From CG2-30-44-17 sp964344725 (lineage in GTDB: Bacteria; Patescibacteriota; Gracilibacteria; UBA1369; UBA12470): a stretch of DNA of 42,079 nucleotides. A model generated the notes under the pieces. It was not told the origin of the DNA. It did no database searches and saw only the letters and a program-made list of their open reading frames with translations. Below, piece by piece: positions 21,992 to 30,053 of the stretch; the first letter of the stretch is position 1; each line of letters starts with the position of its first letter. The translations under genes were made by a program, and so were the position numbers. The stretch covers positions 1 to 42,079 of the forward strand of contig CAYFOI010000009.1 in NCBI GenBank assembly GCA_964344725.1, read 5' to 3'.

Positions 21992-22077
21992 CTGTTAGGG
22001 GTGCCCTGTGAGTCTATGTGGGGCTGAGATTATACCCTCTCTAACTTGAACCGGATTATACCGGCGTAAGGAAACAG
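21992..22077 (+). promoter_or_regulatory. TPP riboswitch (THI element)
   Basis: The conserved parts are present in order: GGGGTGCCC near 21998, CTGAGATTATACCC at 22024-22037, TTGAACCGGATTATACCGGCG and then TAAGGAAACAG. P1 can form between CTGTT (21992-21996) and AACAG (22073-22077). The Shine-Dalgarno-like AAGGAA (22068-22073) is inside the aptamer, 9 nt before the thiN ATG, and no terminator lies between. TPP binding would therefore be expected to block translation initiation. Confidence 0.95.
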
Positions 22078-22082
22078 TAGTT

Positions 22083-22706
22083 ATGTTGAATTTTGATACT
22101 TCAGTTTGTTTGGTTGGAAATGGCGAGTTGTCTCTTGATCGTTTCGAAGCCGTTTATGATTCTTCTTACAAGCTAGTCGCTGCTGATGGTGGTGCTAATT
22201 GCCTTAGAGAGTGGGGTTTTGAGCCAGATTTTGTAGTGGGTGATTTGGATTCTGTTAAAGATAAAGAGGGAGCGGTTCATATTCCTGATCAGGATTCGAC
22301 AGATTTGGAGAAGTGTCTTGGTTATGTAGAGGCTCCTTTGTTTTATGCTATGGGGTTTGTTGGCAAAAGATTTGATCATACTTTGGGGGTTTTGCATGTT
22401 TTGCAAAAATATACAGATAAGCGGATTGTCTTTTTCTCGGAGGAAGATGTGATGTTTCGGATTGATGGAATATGGCGAACGCAACTCAACGCGAATACGC
22501 GAATTTCTTTTTATCCTCTTGGGGAAGCTGAGATCTTGTCATCTCGAGGTTTGAAATATCCTCTGGATGGATTAACTATGTCTCAAGGAAAGCTCATTGG
22601 CACTTCCAATGAGACGACTGAAACCGATATTTTTGTTGAGATAGACCGGGGGTCCCTTCTCGTTATTTTACCTTTTAATACTTATCAAAAAGAACCATGG
22701 AACTAG
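22083..22706 (+). CDS. thiN: Thiamine pyrophosphokinase
   Basis: Transfers pyrophosphate from ATP to thiamine, giving TPP. The 207 aa contain the family motifs AADGGANCL (33-41), PDFVVGDLDSV (48-58), DQDSTDLEKCL (69-79), GFVGKRFDHTLG (91-102) and SNET near the C-terminus. It is first after the TPP riboswitch, and its last 10 bases overlap the start of the transporter gene. A kinase with a transporter and no other thiamine gene points to uptake of preformed thiamine. Confidence 0.95.
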   Translation: MLNFDTSVCLVGNGELSLDRFEAVYDSSYKLVAADGGANCLREWGFEPDFVVGDLDSVKDKEGAVHIPDQDSTDLEKCLGYVEAPLFYAMGFVGKRFDHTLGVLHVLQKYTDKRIVFFSEEDVMFRIDGIWRTQLNANTRISFYPLGEAEILSSRGLKYPLDGLTMSQGKLIGTSNETTETDIFVEIDRGSLLVILPFNTYQKEPWN

Positions 22707-24088
22707 CTACGTCTGATCACATTATTTTGGCTACTTATGTTGTAATTCTGTTTGTGTTGGGGCTGAGTTTCTCGAGGAAACAGCTTGATGAAGAGAATTA
22801 TTTGTTAGCGGCTCGCAAACTTAGTTTGCCTGCGTTTGTCATGAGTCTTGTGACAACCTGGTATGGAGCTATTTTGGGTGTGGGTGAGTTTGTTCATGGT
22901 TTTGGGGTGGTTGCTTGGGTTATCAATGGGCTTCTTTGGTACATTGTTTATTTCCTTTTCGCTTTCTTCATGGCGAAGAAGCTGCACGATTCTAAGCAGA
23001 CGACGGTTGCTGATCAGTTCCGCAAGAAAGTTGGGCCTAAGTCTGCCAAACTTGCTGCGGTTATGACTTTTATTATGAGTTCGCCGGCTCCTTATGTTCT
23101 TTCGCTAGCTCTTTTGGTGAAGGATATTTTTGGGCTTGATTATTATGTCGCTGTTGGGGCGGCTCTCTTGATTAGTGCGGCTTATATTTGGGTTGGTGGC
23201 TTTCGCGCTGTTGTCAGGACTGATGCGCTTCAGTTTCTGTTTATGTTTCTTGGTTTTGGAGGACTTCTTGTGATGAGTTTTGTGCATTTTGGGGGGATGG
23301 ATTTCTTGCAGGCTAATTTGCCTGAGACTCATTTGACTTTTAAGGGGGAGCTTAGCTTGCAAACTATTGCTGTGTGGGGGTTTATAGCTTTCTGGACTTT
23401 TGTTGATCCTAATTTTTATCAAAGGTGTTATGCGGCTGGGTCCGGAGGTATGGCTAAGAAAGGGATTTTGATTTCGATTTTCTTCTGGTTTGTCTTCGAC
23501 ATGGTGACGCTTGTTACTGGGCTTTATGCCCGTGCTGCTTTTCCTGATGGTGATCCACAGATGAGTTATATGCTCCTTTCGGATGCGGTTTTCCCTGCGG
23601 TTTTCAAAGGTGTTTTCCTGGTCACTATTCTCTCGATTATTATGTCGACTATCGATTCTTTTCTTTTTGCTAGTAGTACAATTGTTTCTGTAGATTTTTT
23701 GAGATCTAAATTCAAGAAGGCTTCTTTAAAAAAACTTACTCGAGTTGGGATTGTGATGACCTTGATTGTTTCGTTTGTACTTATTTATGTCTTTGATTCG
23801 ATTATTGGAATTATTTATGCGGTTGGTACTGTTGGTGTGGCAACGATGCTTGTGCCGATTCTTTTTGTTATGTTTGGGAAAAGCAAGTTGGGTGACTTGA
23901 GGGTTCTTTTTGTCATGATTATTACGGCTTGCGTCTCTAGTGCTTGGCTGGTCGAAGGCTGGTTAAATGCCGAATGGGGATGGCCGGTTTACAGGTGGGG
24001 GATTGAGCCTATGTATATTGGGATTGGAGTGAGCTTGGTGCTTTTTTTTGGGGACTTTGTTTGGCGAAAATCCTTAGCTAAAAATTGA
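22697..24088 (+). CDS. Sodium:solute symporter, probable thiamine transporter (ThiV-like)
   Basis: Protein of 463 aa with 12-13 hydrophobic segments and the SSS-family pattern: a first helix near HIILATYVVILFVLGL, then FSRKQLDEENYLLAARKLSL, GGFRAVVRTDALQF (the family's signature region), FWTFVDPNFYQRCYAA and SIIMSTIDSFLFASSTIVS. It overlaps thiN and stands behind the TPP riboswitch, so its substrate is most likely thiamine or a precursor. SSS-family proteins named ThiV have been predicted as thiamine transporters from the same kind of context. The family is certain; the substrate is inferred from context. Confidence 0.88.
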   Translation: MELATSDHIILATYVVILFVLGLSFSRKQLDEENYLLAARKLSLPAFVMSLVTTWYGAILGVGEFVHGFGVVAWVINGLLWYIVYFLFAFFMAKKLHDSKQTTVADQFRKKVGPKSAKLAAVMTFIMSSPAPYVLSLALLVKDIFGLDYYVAVGAALLISAAYIWVGGFRAVVRTDALQFLFMFLGFGGLLVMSFVHFGGMDFLQANLPETHLTFKGELSLQTIAVWGFIAFWTFVDPNFYQRCYAAGSGGMAKKGILISIFFWFVFDMVTLVTGLYARAAFPDGDPQMSYMLLSDAVFPAVFKGVFLVTILSIIMSTIDSFLFASSTIVSVDFLRSKFKKASLKKLTRVGIVMTLIVSFVLIYVFDSIIGIIYAVGTVGVATMLVPILFVMFGKSKLGDLRVLFVMIITACVSSAWLVEGWLNAEWGWPVYRWGIEPMYIGIGVSLVLFFGDFVWRKSLAKN

Positions 24089-24097
24089 CTAAATATG

Positions 24098-24174
24098 TGG
24101 TAGCAGGGGGCGGGATCGAACCGCCGACCTCAGGCTTATGAGTCCTGCGCTCTAACCAACTGAGCTACCCTGCC
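24098..24174 (-). tRNA. tRNA with CAU anticodon (elongator Met or Ile2)
   Basis: The cloverleaf on the minus strand has acceptor GGCAGGG/CCCTGCT (G1-U72 wobble), a D arm GCTC..GAGC, anticodon loop CTCATAA, T arm GGCGG-TTCGATC-CCGCC, discriminator A and an encoded CCA. One A-G mismatch closes the anticodon loop. CAU may be read as Met or, after lysidine modification, as Ile(AUA); sequence alone does not decide. Confidence 0.93.
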
Positions 24175-24187
24175 ATGATGTTATAAA

Positions 24188-24250
24188 AAATTTTAATAGT
24201 TAGCGACTGAACGTACTTTTGTAAGTGAAGGAGCTAACTCATTAAAATTT
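24188..24250 (-). terminator. Long hairpin between the two tRNAs
   Basis: The arms 24188-24204 and 24233-24250 pair over 17 bp with one bulged base and a 28-nt loop. On the minus strand it follows directly the CCA end of tRNA-fMet and is followed by TTTATAAC. It may be a terminator or a processing signal. Confidence 0.55.
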
Positions 24251-24325
24251 TGGTTGCGGGGGTGGGATTCGAACCCACGACCTCCGGGTTATGAGCCCGA
24301 CGAGCTGCCACTGCTCTACCCCGCG
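24251..24325 (-). tRNA. Initiator tRNA-fMet (CAU)
   Basis: The minus strand has acceptor CGCGGGG/CCCCGCA with the C1-A72 mismatch, and an anticodon stem ending in GGG/CCC around CTCATAA. These two features define bacterial initiator tRNA. T arm GTGGG-TTCGAAT-CCCAC, discriminator A and an encoded CCA are also present. Confidence 0.96.
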
Positions 24326-24382
24326 TCGTTTCGTGTGCGGAGTATTTTTAACATATTTGCCTATTAGGCGCAAATAAAATTA

Positions 24383-24802
24383 TCAGTATTTAAACGGATT
24401 CTCATTCAGAAAGAACTCGATCCATTTTTTAGGGTTGGACCATGAGTTGCGCATTGCGAGCGTTTGGGACTCTTCGTATTCGGCCTCTAAGATAGTGTCG
24501 TTGTCTTCTTCGGTTATTACTATTACTTGTTCGCCAGGGTTAATTAGGCCGAGGTTCTGTTTGGCGATTTTTTCAATATACATATCGGAGGTGTAGTATT
24601 GGTAGCTTTCGATTTTTTCTAGGTTTTCTGCTTCTAGCTCTGAGTTTTTTTCTTCAAAACTTTGGATATGGGTGTCGATTTGATAATTCTCGTATATCGA
24701 AACTGTTAAGTTATAGAGCATATATGCAACTATAACGAATCCGGCGATGATTATGATTCGTGCTACGTTGAAAGGAGAGTTGTCTTGTAGTGGGTTTTGC
24801 AT
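24383..24802 (-). CDS. FtsB/DivIC-family septum formation protein
   Basis: Protein of 139 aa. A short cytoplasmic N-terminus is followed by one membrane helix (about 13-33) and a coiled coil (about 38-72, SFEEKNSELEAENLEKIESY). The family ending then reads YIEKIAKQNLGLINPGEQVIV, matching the E..AR..l.lv.pgE pattern of FtsB/DivIC. Such proteins bridge FtsL and FtsQ in the divisome. The acidic C-terminal extension (about 105-139) is unusual. It is divergent from murC, another envelope gene. Confidence 0.85.
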   Translation of the reverse strand: MQNPLQDNSPFNVARIIIIAGFVIVAYMLYNLTVSIYENYQIDTHIQSFEEKNSELEAENLEKIESYQYYTSDMYIEKIAKQNLGLINPGEQVIVITEEDNDTILEAEYEESQTLAMRNSWSNPKKWIEFFLNENPFKY

Positions 24803-24805
24803 TTG

Positions 24806-24840
24806 GTAGTACGTAGTGTGTAATACGTAATCCGTAGTAG
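24806..24840. repeat. Heptamer tract, 5 units, in the ftsB-murC spacer
   Basis: Units GTAGTAC, GTAGTGT, GTAATAC, GTAATCC and GTAGTAG are in phase. They share the core TACGTAATCCGTAGTA with the tract at 1213-1247, over 23 kb away. This tract is at the 5' ends of two divergent genes, so such tracts are not confined to 3' ends. Confidence 0.85.
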
Positions 24841-24893
24841 TGTTTTTTGTTTCTGTGTGAGAAATTTACCATATATGATAATATTCGGGAAGC

Positions 24894-26279
24894 ATGAATG
24901 AAATTGTAGATAAAATTAAGTTTGCAGATGTAAAGAAGGCCTTCTTTGTTGGGGTCGGTGGGCGTGGTGTTAGTGCTATTGCGCGTGTTTTGAATACAAG
25001 AGGGGTGAAATGTATTGGTTCTGATGCAGAAGATTCTAAGTATCTTGAGGAGCTACGGGGCGAGGGGATTGAATGCCTTGTTGGGCATGATGCTTCGTGT
25101 GTTCCTGATGATGTTGATCTTATGATTATCACACCCGCTGTAACTGAGGATAATCCAGAGTGGACTCGAGCTAGAGAGATGGATGTGCCTGTCCTTAATT
25201 ATCCGGAGGCGCTTGGCGTACTTTCTCGTGAGTATAAAACTATTGCGATAACAGGTGCGCATGGAAAAACGACGACGACGATTATGACAGCTCTTGGGAT
25301 GATAGAGGGCGGTTTCGATCCCTCTTGTGTACTTGGAGCTCCTGTTGATGAGTTTGAAGGTAAGAATTGCAGAGTTGGGGAGTCTGACTATTGTGTTATT
25401 GAGGCTTGTGAGTATAGGCGTGGGTTTTTAAATTTGCAGTCTGAGATTGTTGTGATAACGAATGTGGATTGGGAGCATATGGATTATTACAAGACTGAGG
25501 ACGATTTTGTGGAAGCTTTTCGTGAGCTTGTGCGTGCGGTGCCGAGTCATGGCATGATTGTGGCTTTTGCAGATGACAAATGGACTCCTGAGGTTGTGAA
25601 AGAGGCTACTTGCGCTGTTATTACTTATGGAGAAAGCGAAGATGCGATGTATCGATTAATTGGAAATGATCTGTGGGCAAATGGGCGGAATTTGGGCGAG
25701 ATAAAGGTTGGCGTCCCTGGTAAGCACAACAGGCTTAATGCGATAGCGGCTTTTGCTGTTTGCAAAGCGCTGGGTGTTGATACTGGTGTTCTTTTGCGGA
25801 CTTTTGAGCTTTTCCAGGGTACTTATAGGCGTTTTCAATATATGGGGAAATCTGAGTCAGGAGCTCTTATTTACAACGATTATGCGCATCATCCGAACGA
25901 GGTAATTGCGACTCTTGATGCTGCTCGTGAGAAATATCCGGATAAGCATATTGTGATGGCGATTCAACCTCATCAATATAATCGGACTTGGCAGCTACTA
26001 GATCAGTATGCTGTGGCTTTCAAAGATGCAGATTTGGTTATAGTCCCGAGCATTTACGAGGCTCGTGATACGGATGAGGATAAGGCTGCTGTTTCTCCGG
26101 CTAGTCTCGCTGAAGCGATAGAAAAGGGGAGTAACTGTAAGGCAATGGATGGCGAGGGGTATGAAAATTCAGTTCGTTTGATAAACGAGCTTACGGATGA
26201 GAATAGCGTTGTGTTCTGTACCGGAAGTGGGGATGTGAATAAGTTGGCTACTCTTCTTCTTTGTCTTCCTTCCCTTTAG
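24894..26279 (+). CDS. murC: UDP-N-acetylmuramate--L-alanine ligase
   Basis: Mur ligase that adds L-Ala to UDP-MurNAc in peptidoglycan synthesis. Of 461 aa, the N-terminal nucleotide fold has FFVGVGGRGVSAIARVL (18-34), the ATP loop is ITGAHGKTTTT (119-129), and NVDWEHMDYY, GVPGKHNRLNAIAA and YNDYAHHPNEV are the middle and C-terminal signatures. MurC rather than MurD/E/F is favoured by the N-terminal GVGG..S motif and DYAHHP. Mpl, which links a peptide to MurNAc, is a less likely alternative. Its 3' end overlaps the convergent unknown gene by 32 bp. Confidence 0.9.
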   Translation: MNEIVDKIKFADVKKAFFVGVGGRGVSAIARVLNTRGVKCIGSDAEDSKYLEELRGEGIECLVGHDASCVPDDVDLMIITPAVTEDNPEWTRAREMDVPVLNYPEALGVLSREYKTIAITGAHGKTTTTIMTALGMIEGGFDPSCVLGAPVDEFEGKNCRVGESDYCVIEACEYRRGFLNLQSEIVVITNVDWEHMDYYKTEDDFVEAFRELVRAVPSHGMIVAFADDKWTPEVVKEATCAVITYGESEDAMYRLIGNDLWANGRNLGEIKVGVPGKHNRLNAIAAFAVCKALGVDTGVLLRTFELFQGTYRRFQYMGKSESGALIYNDYAHHPNEVIATLDAAREKYPDKHIVMAIQPHQYNRTWQLLDQYAVAFKDADLVIVPSIYEARDTDEDKAAVSPASLAEAIEKGSNCKAMDGEGYENSVRLINELTDENSVVFCTGSGDVNKLATLLLCLPSL

Positions 26280-26679
26280 GTCTCTGGAATGGTCTTAGGA
26301 AATTTAGGTAGAATTGTACTTGGTCTCCTTCTCCTGGTTCTGTGATCTGGAGTTTGTAGAAGCCGCTTTCAGGCGCAAGTCTTTCTACTGTTTTTTTCCT
26401 CTGACTCCCTTCTTCTACTAACTTGTAAAGTATGATTACCACCTCGTCATCGGGGAATCCTGCCATAGTTGCTTCTATTCTCATTGATACTGCTCCACTT
26501 CTTTCGAACAGGGCTTCTACGGCTTGCTCTACGCTTTCACGGAGGCCTAATGTTTCTGTCATGACGTATCTACTTCGATCTTGGTCAAAGTCATCTTTCT
26601 TTATCCTGAATGCATCTAAAATTGCGAAGAATCGTTCTCTCTCAGTCCTTCGAGTTCTGTCAATAAAATCTCTAGACAT
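26248..26679 (-). CDS. Hypothetical protein, 143 aa
   Basis: No family recognised. Soluble and highly charged: a basic, Arg-rich N-terminus (MSRDFIDRTRRTERERFFA), a helical middle and a beta-rich C-terminal half (VVIILYKLVEEG, GFYKLQITEPGEGDQVQFYL), ending in a Lys/Glu tail. Last gene of a three-gene minus-strand unit with 177-aa and 32-aa ORFs, spaced 9 bp after the small ORF. Its 3' end overlaps murC in antisense by 32 bp. Confidence 0.7.
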   Translation of the reverse strand: MSRDFIDRTRRTERERFFAILDAFRIKKDDFDQDRSRYVMTETLGLRESVEQAVEALFERSGAVSMRIEATMAGFPDDEVVIILYKLVEEGSQRKKTVERLAPESGFYKLQITEPGEGDQVQFYLNFLRPFQRPKGKEDKEEE

Positions 26680-26688
26680 TCGCCTTGC

Positions 26689-26787
26689 TTATAGTTCTTT
26701 TGCTGCAAAGCATAGGCGGAGTAATCTTTCTGTCAGTTCTGCTTTTGCTGCTGCTTTCTTTGCTTCTGTTCCTGGTGGGACTTGCAT
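26689..26787 (-). CDS. Small ORF, 32 aa
   Basis: ATG at 26787 to TAA at 26689-26691. The peptide starts MQVPPGTEAKKAAAKAELTE and continues RLLRLCFAAKEL, an amphipathic Ala/Lys/Leu helix. It fits exactly between two unknown genes with 10-bp and 9-bp gaps, and its base composition resembles theirs. Tight tiling in the operon is the main reason to believe it is translated. No homologue is recognised. Confidence 0.5.
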   Translation of the reverse strand: MQVPPGTEAKKAAAKAELTERLLRLCFAAKEL

Positions 26788-26797
26788 GTTTCTTTAA

Positions 26798-27331
26798 TTA
26801 ATCTCCGCAAACTGTTCCTATTTGGAGTTCGTCTGGGTAAGGTGAGTTTGGTTGTAGTTCGCAGTTTATGTGTGCTTGTCTTAATCTCTCATTCCAAGTT
26901 TTGATCTGCAATCTTATGATAGTTTTTACGGTGGGATCTGGCTGATCGAGAGTTGCTATTTCTCCTTGTTCGTCTATTGGGAATGCTCCAATGCCTGTAC
27001 TTAGTCTGTCTCGGCTTGGTATTTCTCTGAAATTTGCTTGAAAATATGGCATATCTTGTCCTGTTGCTCCTGATAATTGAGCATACGACTCTATAAGCAA
27101 TGCTTCAGCAGCTTCTCGATGAGGAGTTGATGCGTCGACGCCTAAAATTGTTGTAGTGGGTGTTGTACGGGTTGTTTTAGCTTGTCCTTGTGTGGTTTGT
27201 TCTTGAGGTTCAGGTTCTACCGCTGTTTCTCCTGTCATTCTGGCATATCCGTATGCTGCGACAACTGCTAGTATGGGTATAGCTAGTAGTTTGAGACCTC
27301 TTCTTTGTTGTGGAGAGCCAGATAATGCCAT
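26798..27331 (-). CDS. Hypothetical membrane-anchored protein, 177 aa
   Basis: No family recognised. A basic N-terminus (SGSPQQRRGLK) precedes one membrane helix LLAIPILAVVAAYGYARM (about 14-31). A Gln/Thr/Pro-rich linker (about 35-60) and an outer domain of about 115 residues with two cysteines (in INCELQ and GTVCGD) follow. It is probably anchored in the membrane with the C-terminus outside. First gene of the three-gene unit, with a good promoter 31 bp upstream. Confidence 0.65.
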   Translation of the reverse strand: MALSGSPQQRRGLKLLAIPILAVVAAYGYARMTGETAVEPEPQEQTTQGQAKTTRTTPTTTILGVDASTPHREAAEALLIESYAQLSGATGQDMPYFQANFREIPSRDRLSTGIGAFPIDEQGEIATLDQPDPTVKTIIRLQIKTWNERLRQAHINCELQPNSPYPDELQIGTVCGD

Positions 27332-27361
27332 TTTAAAGTTACATTTAAAAATAAGGCCGTG

Positions 27362-27390
27362 ATCTTATCTTTGATTTGTATTTCCGTCAA
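27362..27390 (-). promoter_or_regulatory. Promoter of the unknown three-gene operon
   Basis: On the minus strand TTGACG (27385-27390), a 17-bp spacer and TAAGAT (27362-27367). The -35 box overlaps the stop codon of the DMT transporter gene. Confidence 0.6.
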
Positions 27391-28271
27391 CCAAGTACGC
27401 TAATTAGAACGACTCCTGCGACCATTATGGTTGCTCCAATTGCTCTCTCTTGGATCTTGATTTCTCGGAAGACCAGCCACCCGATTAGTACTCCGAAGAA
27501 GGCGGAAGTTCTTTTGACGGTAAGTACGTACGAAGCGTTGGTAAATGTTACTGCCACGAAATTGGTTATGAGCGTGAATGCAAATAAGAATCCTGTGGCT
27601 ACTACTTGCACTATGTGTTTTTTTGAGAATGTTTTTTTGATTTCTTTGGTGCTTTTTCTATCCCAAATGGCTACGATGATTGTTCCTAAAATTATGTTCA
27701 TAGATGTCCATGTAAGTGCATACGACGTGACGTCTCCGTATTCAATCGAGTATTTTGCTAAAACTCCTCCGATTGACATCAATAAGGCTCCTGTAATTGC
27801 GAGCATGCTGCCTTTCTCGCGGATGATGGCTTTTATTGGTTCTAGAATGCCTTTTTTGCTTTCTGATGCATGAAGCATGTAACTTCCAATTGCAACTAAA
27901 ATGATCCCTAATGCTCCATATATTGTTGGTAAATTCCCGAGAGTTAGCCATTCTATAAAAATAGCTGGTATTGGGGTTAATGCGAGGAAGGGGACTGTAA
28001 GTGATAATGGCGACAGCTCGGTTCCTTTTACGATCAGAATATTTGCGATGGTGAAAGCTACTGTTGCTATGCCGGTGCTTATCATGAACTCTGGACTGTC
28101 CCATGGGATTCCTTGGAATGTGAATATTGCAAATAAAATTATGAAAGGTATTCCACATATATTCATAAGCCAGTTCTGGTAGCTGGCTGTGAAGTTCTTT
28201 GTCAGGCTTTTTGAGACTGCGAATCTGCTAGCTTGTCCTAGAGCAGAGGCAAGCGCGAGTATTATCCACAT
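27387..28271 (-). CDS. DMT/EamA-family transporter
   Basis: Protein of 294 aa with ten hydrophobic helices arranged as two EamA repeats of five (about 1-130 and 153-294). The end of each repeat has the expected pattern: PLSLTVPFLALTPIPAIFIEWLTLG in the first and ASYVLTVKRTSAFFGVLIGWLVFREI in the second. The family exports or imports small metabolites such as amino acids and nucleosides; the substrate cannot be assigned. Separated from cysS by an 85-bp repeat-filled spacer. Confidence 0.88.
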   Translation of the reverse strand: MWIILALASALGQASRFAVSKSLTKNFTASYQNWLMNICGIPFIILFAIFTFQGIPWDSPEFMISTGIATVAFTIANILIVKGTELSPLSLTVPFLALTPIPAIFIEWLTLGNLPTIYGALGIILVAIGSYMLHASESKKGILEPIKAIIREKGSMLAITGALLMSIGGVLAKYSIEYGDVTSYALTWTSMNIILGTIIVAIWDRKSTKEIKKTFSKKHIVQVVATGFLFAFTLITNFVAVTFTNASYVLTVKRTSAFFGVLIGWLVFREIKIQERAIGATIMVAGVVLISVLG

Positions 28272-28273
28272 TT

Positions 28274-28355
28274 TTAGCTTGTTAGCTTTTTAGCTTCTTA
28301 GCTATTTAGGGTGGGTGATGCCTAAAATAGCTAAATAGCCAACTAGCTAGCTAGC
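28274..28355. repeat. Octamer tract with hairpin between cysS and the DMT gene
   Basis: Eight-nt units TTAGCTTG, TTAGCTTT, TTAGCTTC and TTAGCTAT (28274-28305) come first. After a hairpin loop follow AAAATAGC, TAAATAGC, CAACTAGC and TAGCTAGC (28324-28355). TTAGCTATTTAGG (28298-28310) pairs with 28321-28334 with one bulge, giving a likely terminator for cysS. It is the only tract with period 8. Confidence 0.8.
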
Positions 28356-28356
28356 T

Positions 28357-29745
28357 TTATTTCTTTTTCCAAATGGTCCCGTCTGCATTGTCCTCTAGAA
28401 CAATGCCTTGGGCGGCTAAGTCGTCGCGTATCTGATCTGCACGTGCGAAGTCTTTGTTTGCTCGTGCTTCGTTGCGTTCTTTGATTAGTTTTTCGGTTTC
28501 TTCGTCAACTTCTTCATTTACTTCTGGCAAGATGCTTAGAACTGAGTCGAATTTTTCCAAAACATCTTGGATTTTAGGGATATCCTTTTCTGCTAGTTTT
28601 TTGTCTTGTATCAGAGTGTTTACGTCTTTTATGAGGCCGAATAGTGCTCCGAGTGCTCCTGCTGTATCGAAGTCATTATCCATATGTTCTTCGAACCTTT
28701 GGATTACGTTTTCTATTGCAGGGTCCAGTGCTGGATTTGACTCGCTGACGTTTGATTTGTAGTTTTTCAAGTTCAATAGGAAGTCACGTATTCGTGCTAG
28801 TCCGTTTTCGGCTTGGTCTAGGATCTGATCTGAGAAGTTGATAGGGCTCTTGTAATGTGTACCTAAGAATAGAAATCTTACGGCTAGAGGGTCGTATTTT
28901 TCAAAAATATCTTTTAGTGTGAAGAAGTTTCCGAGGCTCTTAGACATTTTTTCGTTGTCTACGTTGATGAATCCGTTGTGGAGCCAGTATTTAACGTACT
29001 CTTTGCCGGTTGCGCATTCTGACTGGGCGATTTCGCATTCGTGGTGAGGGAAGGTTAGGTCCATTCCTCCGCCGTGAATATCAAATGTTTCTCCGAGGAT
29101 ATCCATGCTCATGGCGCTACATTCTATGTGCCAACCTGGACGTCCTTCGCCCCATGGGCTATCCCATTTTGGTTCTCCTGGCTTGGCTTTTTTCCAAAGC
29201 ACGAAATCGTGTGGGTGACGTTTTTTGTCATCCGCTTCGACTCGCGATCCTGCGCGGAGTTCTTCTCGTTTTTGGTGGCTGAGCTTGCCATAGTCTGGGA
29301 ATTTTTCTATTTCAAAATAAACTCCATCGTCGAGTTCGTATGCAAAGTCTTTTTCTACTAGCGTCTCTACAAGTTTTATCATTTGATCTATGTACTCTGT
29401 AGCTTTTGGTTGGACGTCGGGTTTGTCTATTCGAAGTCTAGCGTAGTCTTTTTCGTATTCTGGGATTATTCGTTCTGCGAGTTCTTTTACGGTAATTCCT
29501 TCTTCGTTTGCTCTTTTGATCATTTTGTCGTCGATGTCTGTGTAGTTCGAGACGTATGTGACGTTGTAGCCTTTGTAGGTTAAATATTTTCTTATGATAT
29601 CAAAGGCTACTGCCGATCGGCCGTGACCTAAGTGTCCATTGTCATATACAGTTGGTCCGCAAACATAGATACCAATTTTGTTTCCGTTTAGCGGTTTAAA
29701 TTCCTCGATTTTGCCGGTAAGGGTGTTTTTTACTATTAAAGTCAT
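28357..29745 (-). CDS. cysS: Cysteinyl-tRNA synthetase
   Basis: Class I synthetase for tRNA-Cys. The 462 aa contain the HIGH-type motif region YVCGPTVYDNGHLGHGRSAV, FDIIRKYL, the zinc-site region GRPGWHIECSAM with HGGGMDLTFPHHECEIAQSE, WLHNGFINVDNEKMSKSLGNF (KMSKS), and a C-terminal DALR-like domain. Length and motifs are complete. Its start codon overlaps the stop of the YggT gene (ATGA), so the two are translationally coupled. Confidence 0.97.
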   Translation of the reverse strand: MTLIVKNTLTGKIEEFKPLNGNKIGIYVCGPTVYDNGHLGHGRSAVAFDIIRKYLTYKGYNVTYVSNYTDIDDKMIKRANEEGITVKELAERIIPEYEKDYARLRIDKPDVQPKATEYIDQMIKLVETLVEKDFAYELDDGVYFEIEKFPDYGKLSHQKREELRAGSRVEADDKKRHPHDFVLWKKAKPGEPKWDSPWGEGRPGWHIECSAMSMDILGETFDIHGGGMDLTFPHHECEIAQSECATGKEYVKYWLHNGFINVDNEKMSKSLGNFFTLKDIFEKYDPLAVRFLFLGTHYKSPINFSDQILDQAENGLARIRDFLLNLKNYKSNVSESNPALDPAIENVIQRFEEHMDNDFDTAGALGALFGLIKDVNTLIQDKKLAEKDIPKIQDVLEKFDSVLSILPEVNEEVDEETEKLIKERNEARANKDFARADQIRDDLAAQGIVLEDNADGTIWKKK

Positions 29746-30008
29746 AATGATAGGTAAGCGAGAAGGTAAAAGATTCCTGATCTGATTAATTCTAATCCAA
29801 TGACAGCAATGATGGGTGAGAGATCCAGCATTCCTGTTTTAGGTGTGATTTTTTTTGCCAAGTTAAGCAGGGGGTCTGTTGTGTCTACTATAAATCTGAC
29901 CATTTTTCCTCTTGGTGGTGATCTAAACCAACTCAAAAGAATTCTGACTATAATCAGTAGAATTAGTATTTGAATAAGGTAATCGACGAAAATTTCTAGA
30001 AAGTACAT
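29742..30008 (-). CDS. YggT-family membrane protein
   Basis: Protein of 88 aa with two membrane helices (about 4-25 and 65-86). Between them the YggT pattern VRILLSWFRSPPRG, then FIVDTTDPLLNLAKKITPKTGMLDLSPII is clear (the family's DP.L.p.r...P..g..D.SPi). YggT proteins are linked to envelope or cell-division functions and osmotic tolerance, but the biochemical role is not established. It overlaps cysS by 4 bp (ATGA). Confidence 0.9.
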   Translation of the reverse strand: MYFLEIFVDYLIQILILLIIVRILLSWFRSPPRGKMVRFIVDTTDPLLNLAKKITPKTGMLDLSPIIAVIGLELIRSGIFYLLAYLSL

Positions 30009-30053
30009 CTGTGAAAGTTAATGCGAAGTGCATTTTATCATATAGATGTATGA

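Noticed and set aside
24089..24382. tRNA pair as an attachment site of an integrated element
   Set aside because: No integrase gene or duplicated tRNA 3' end was seen nearby, and the flanking genes are ordinary.
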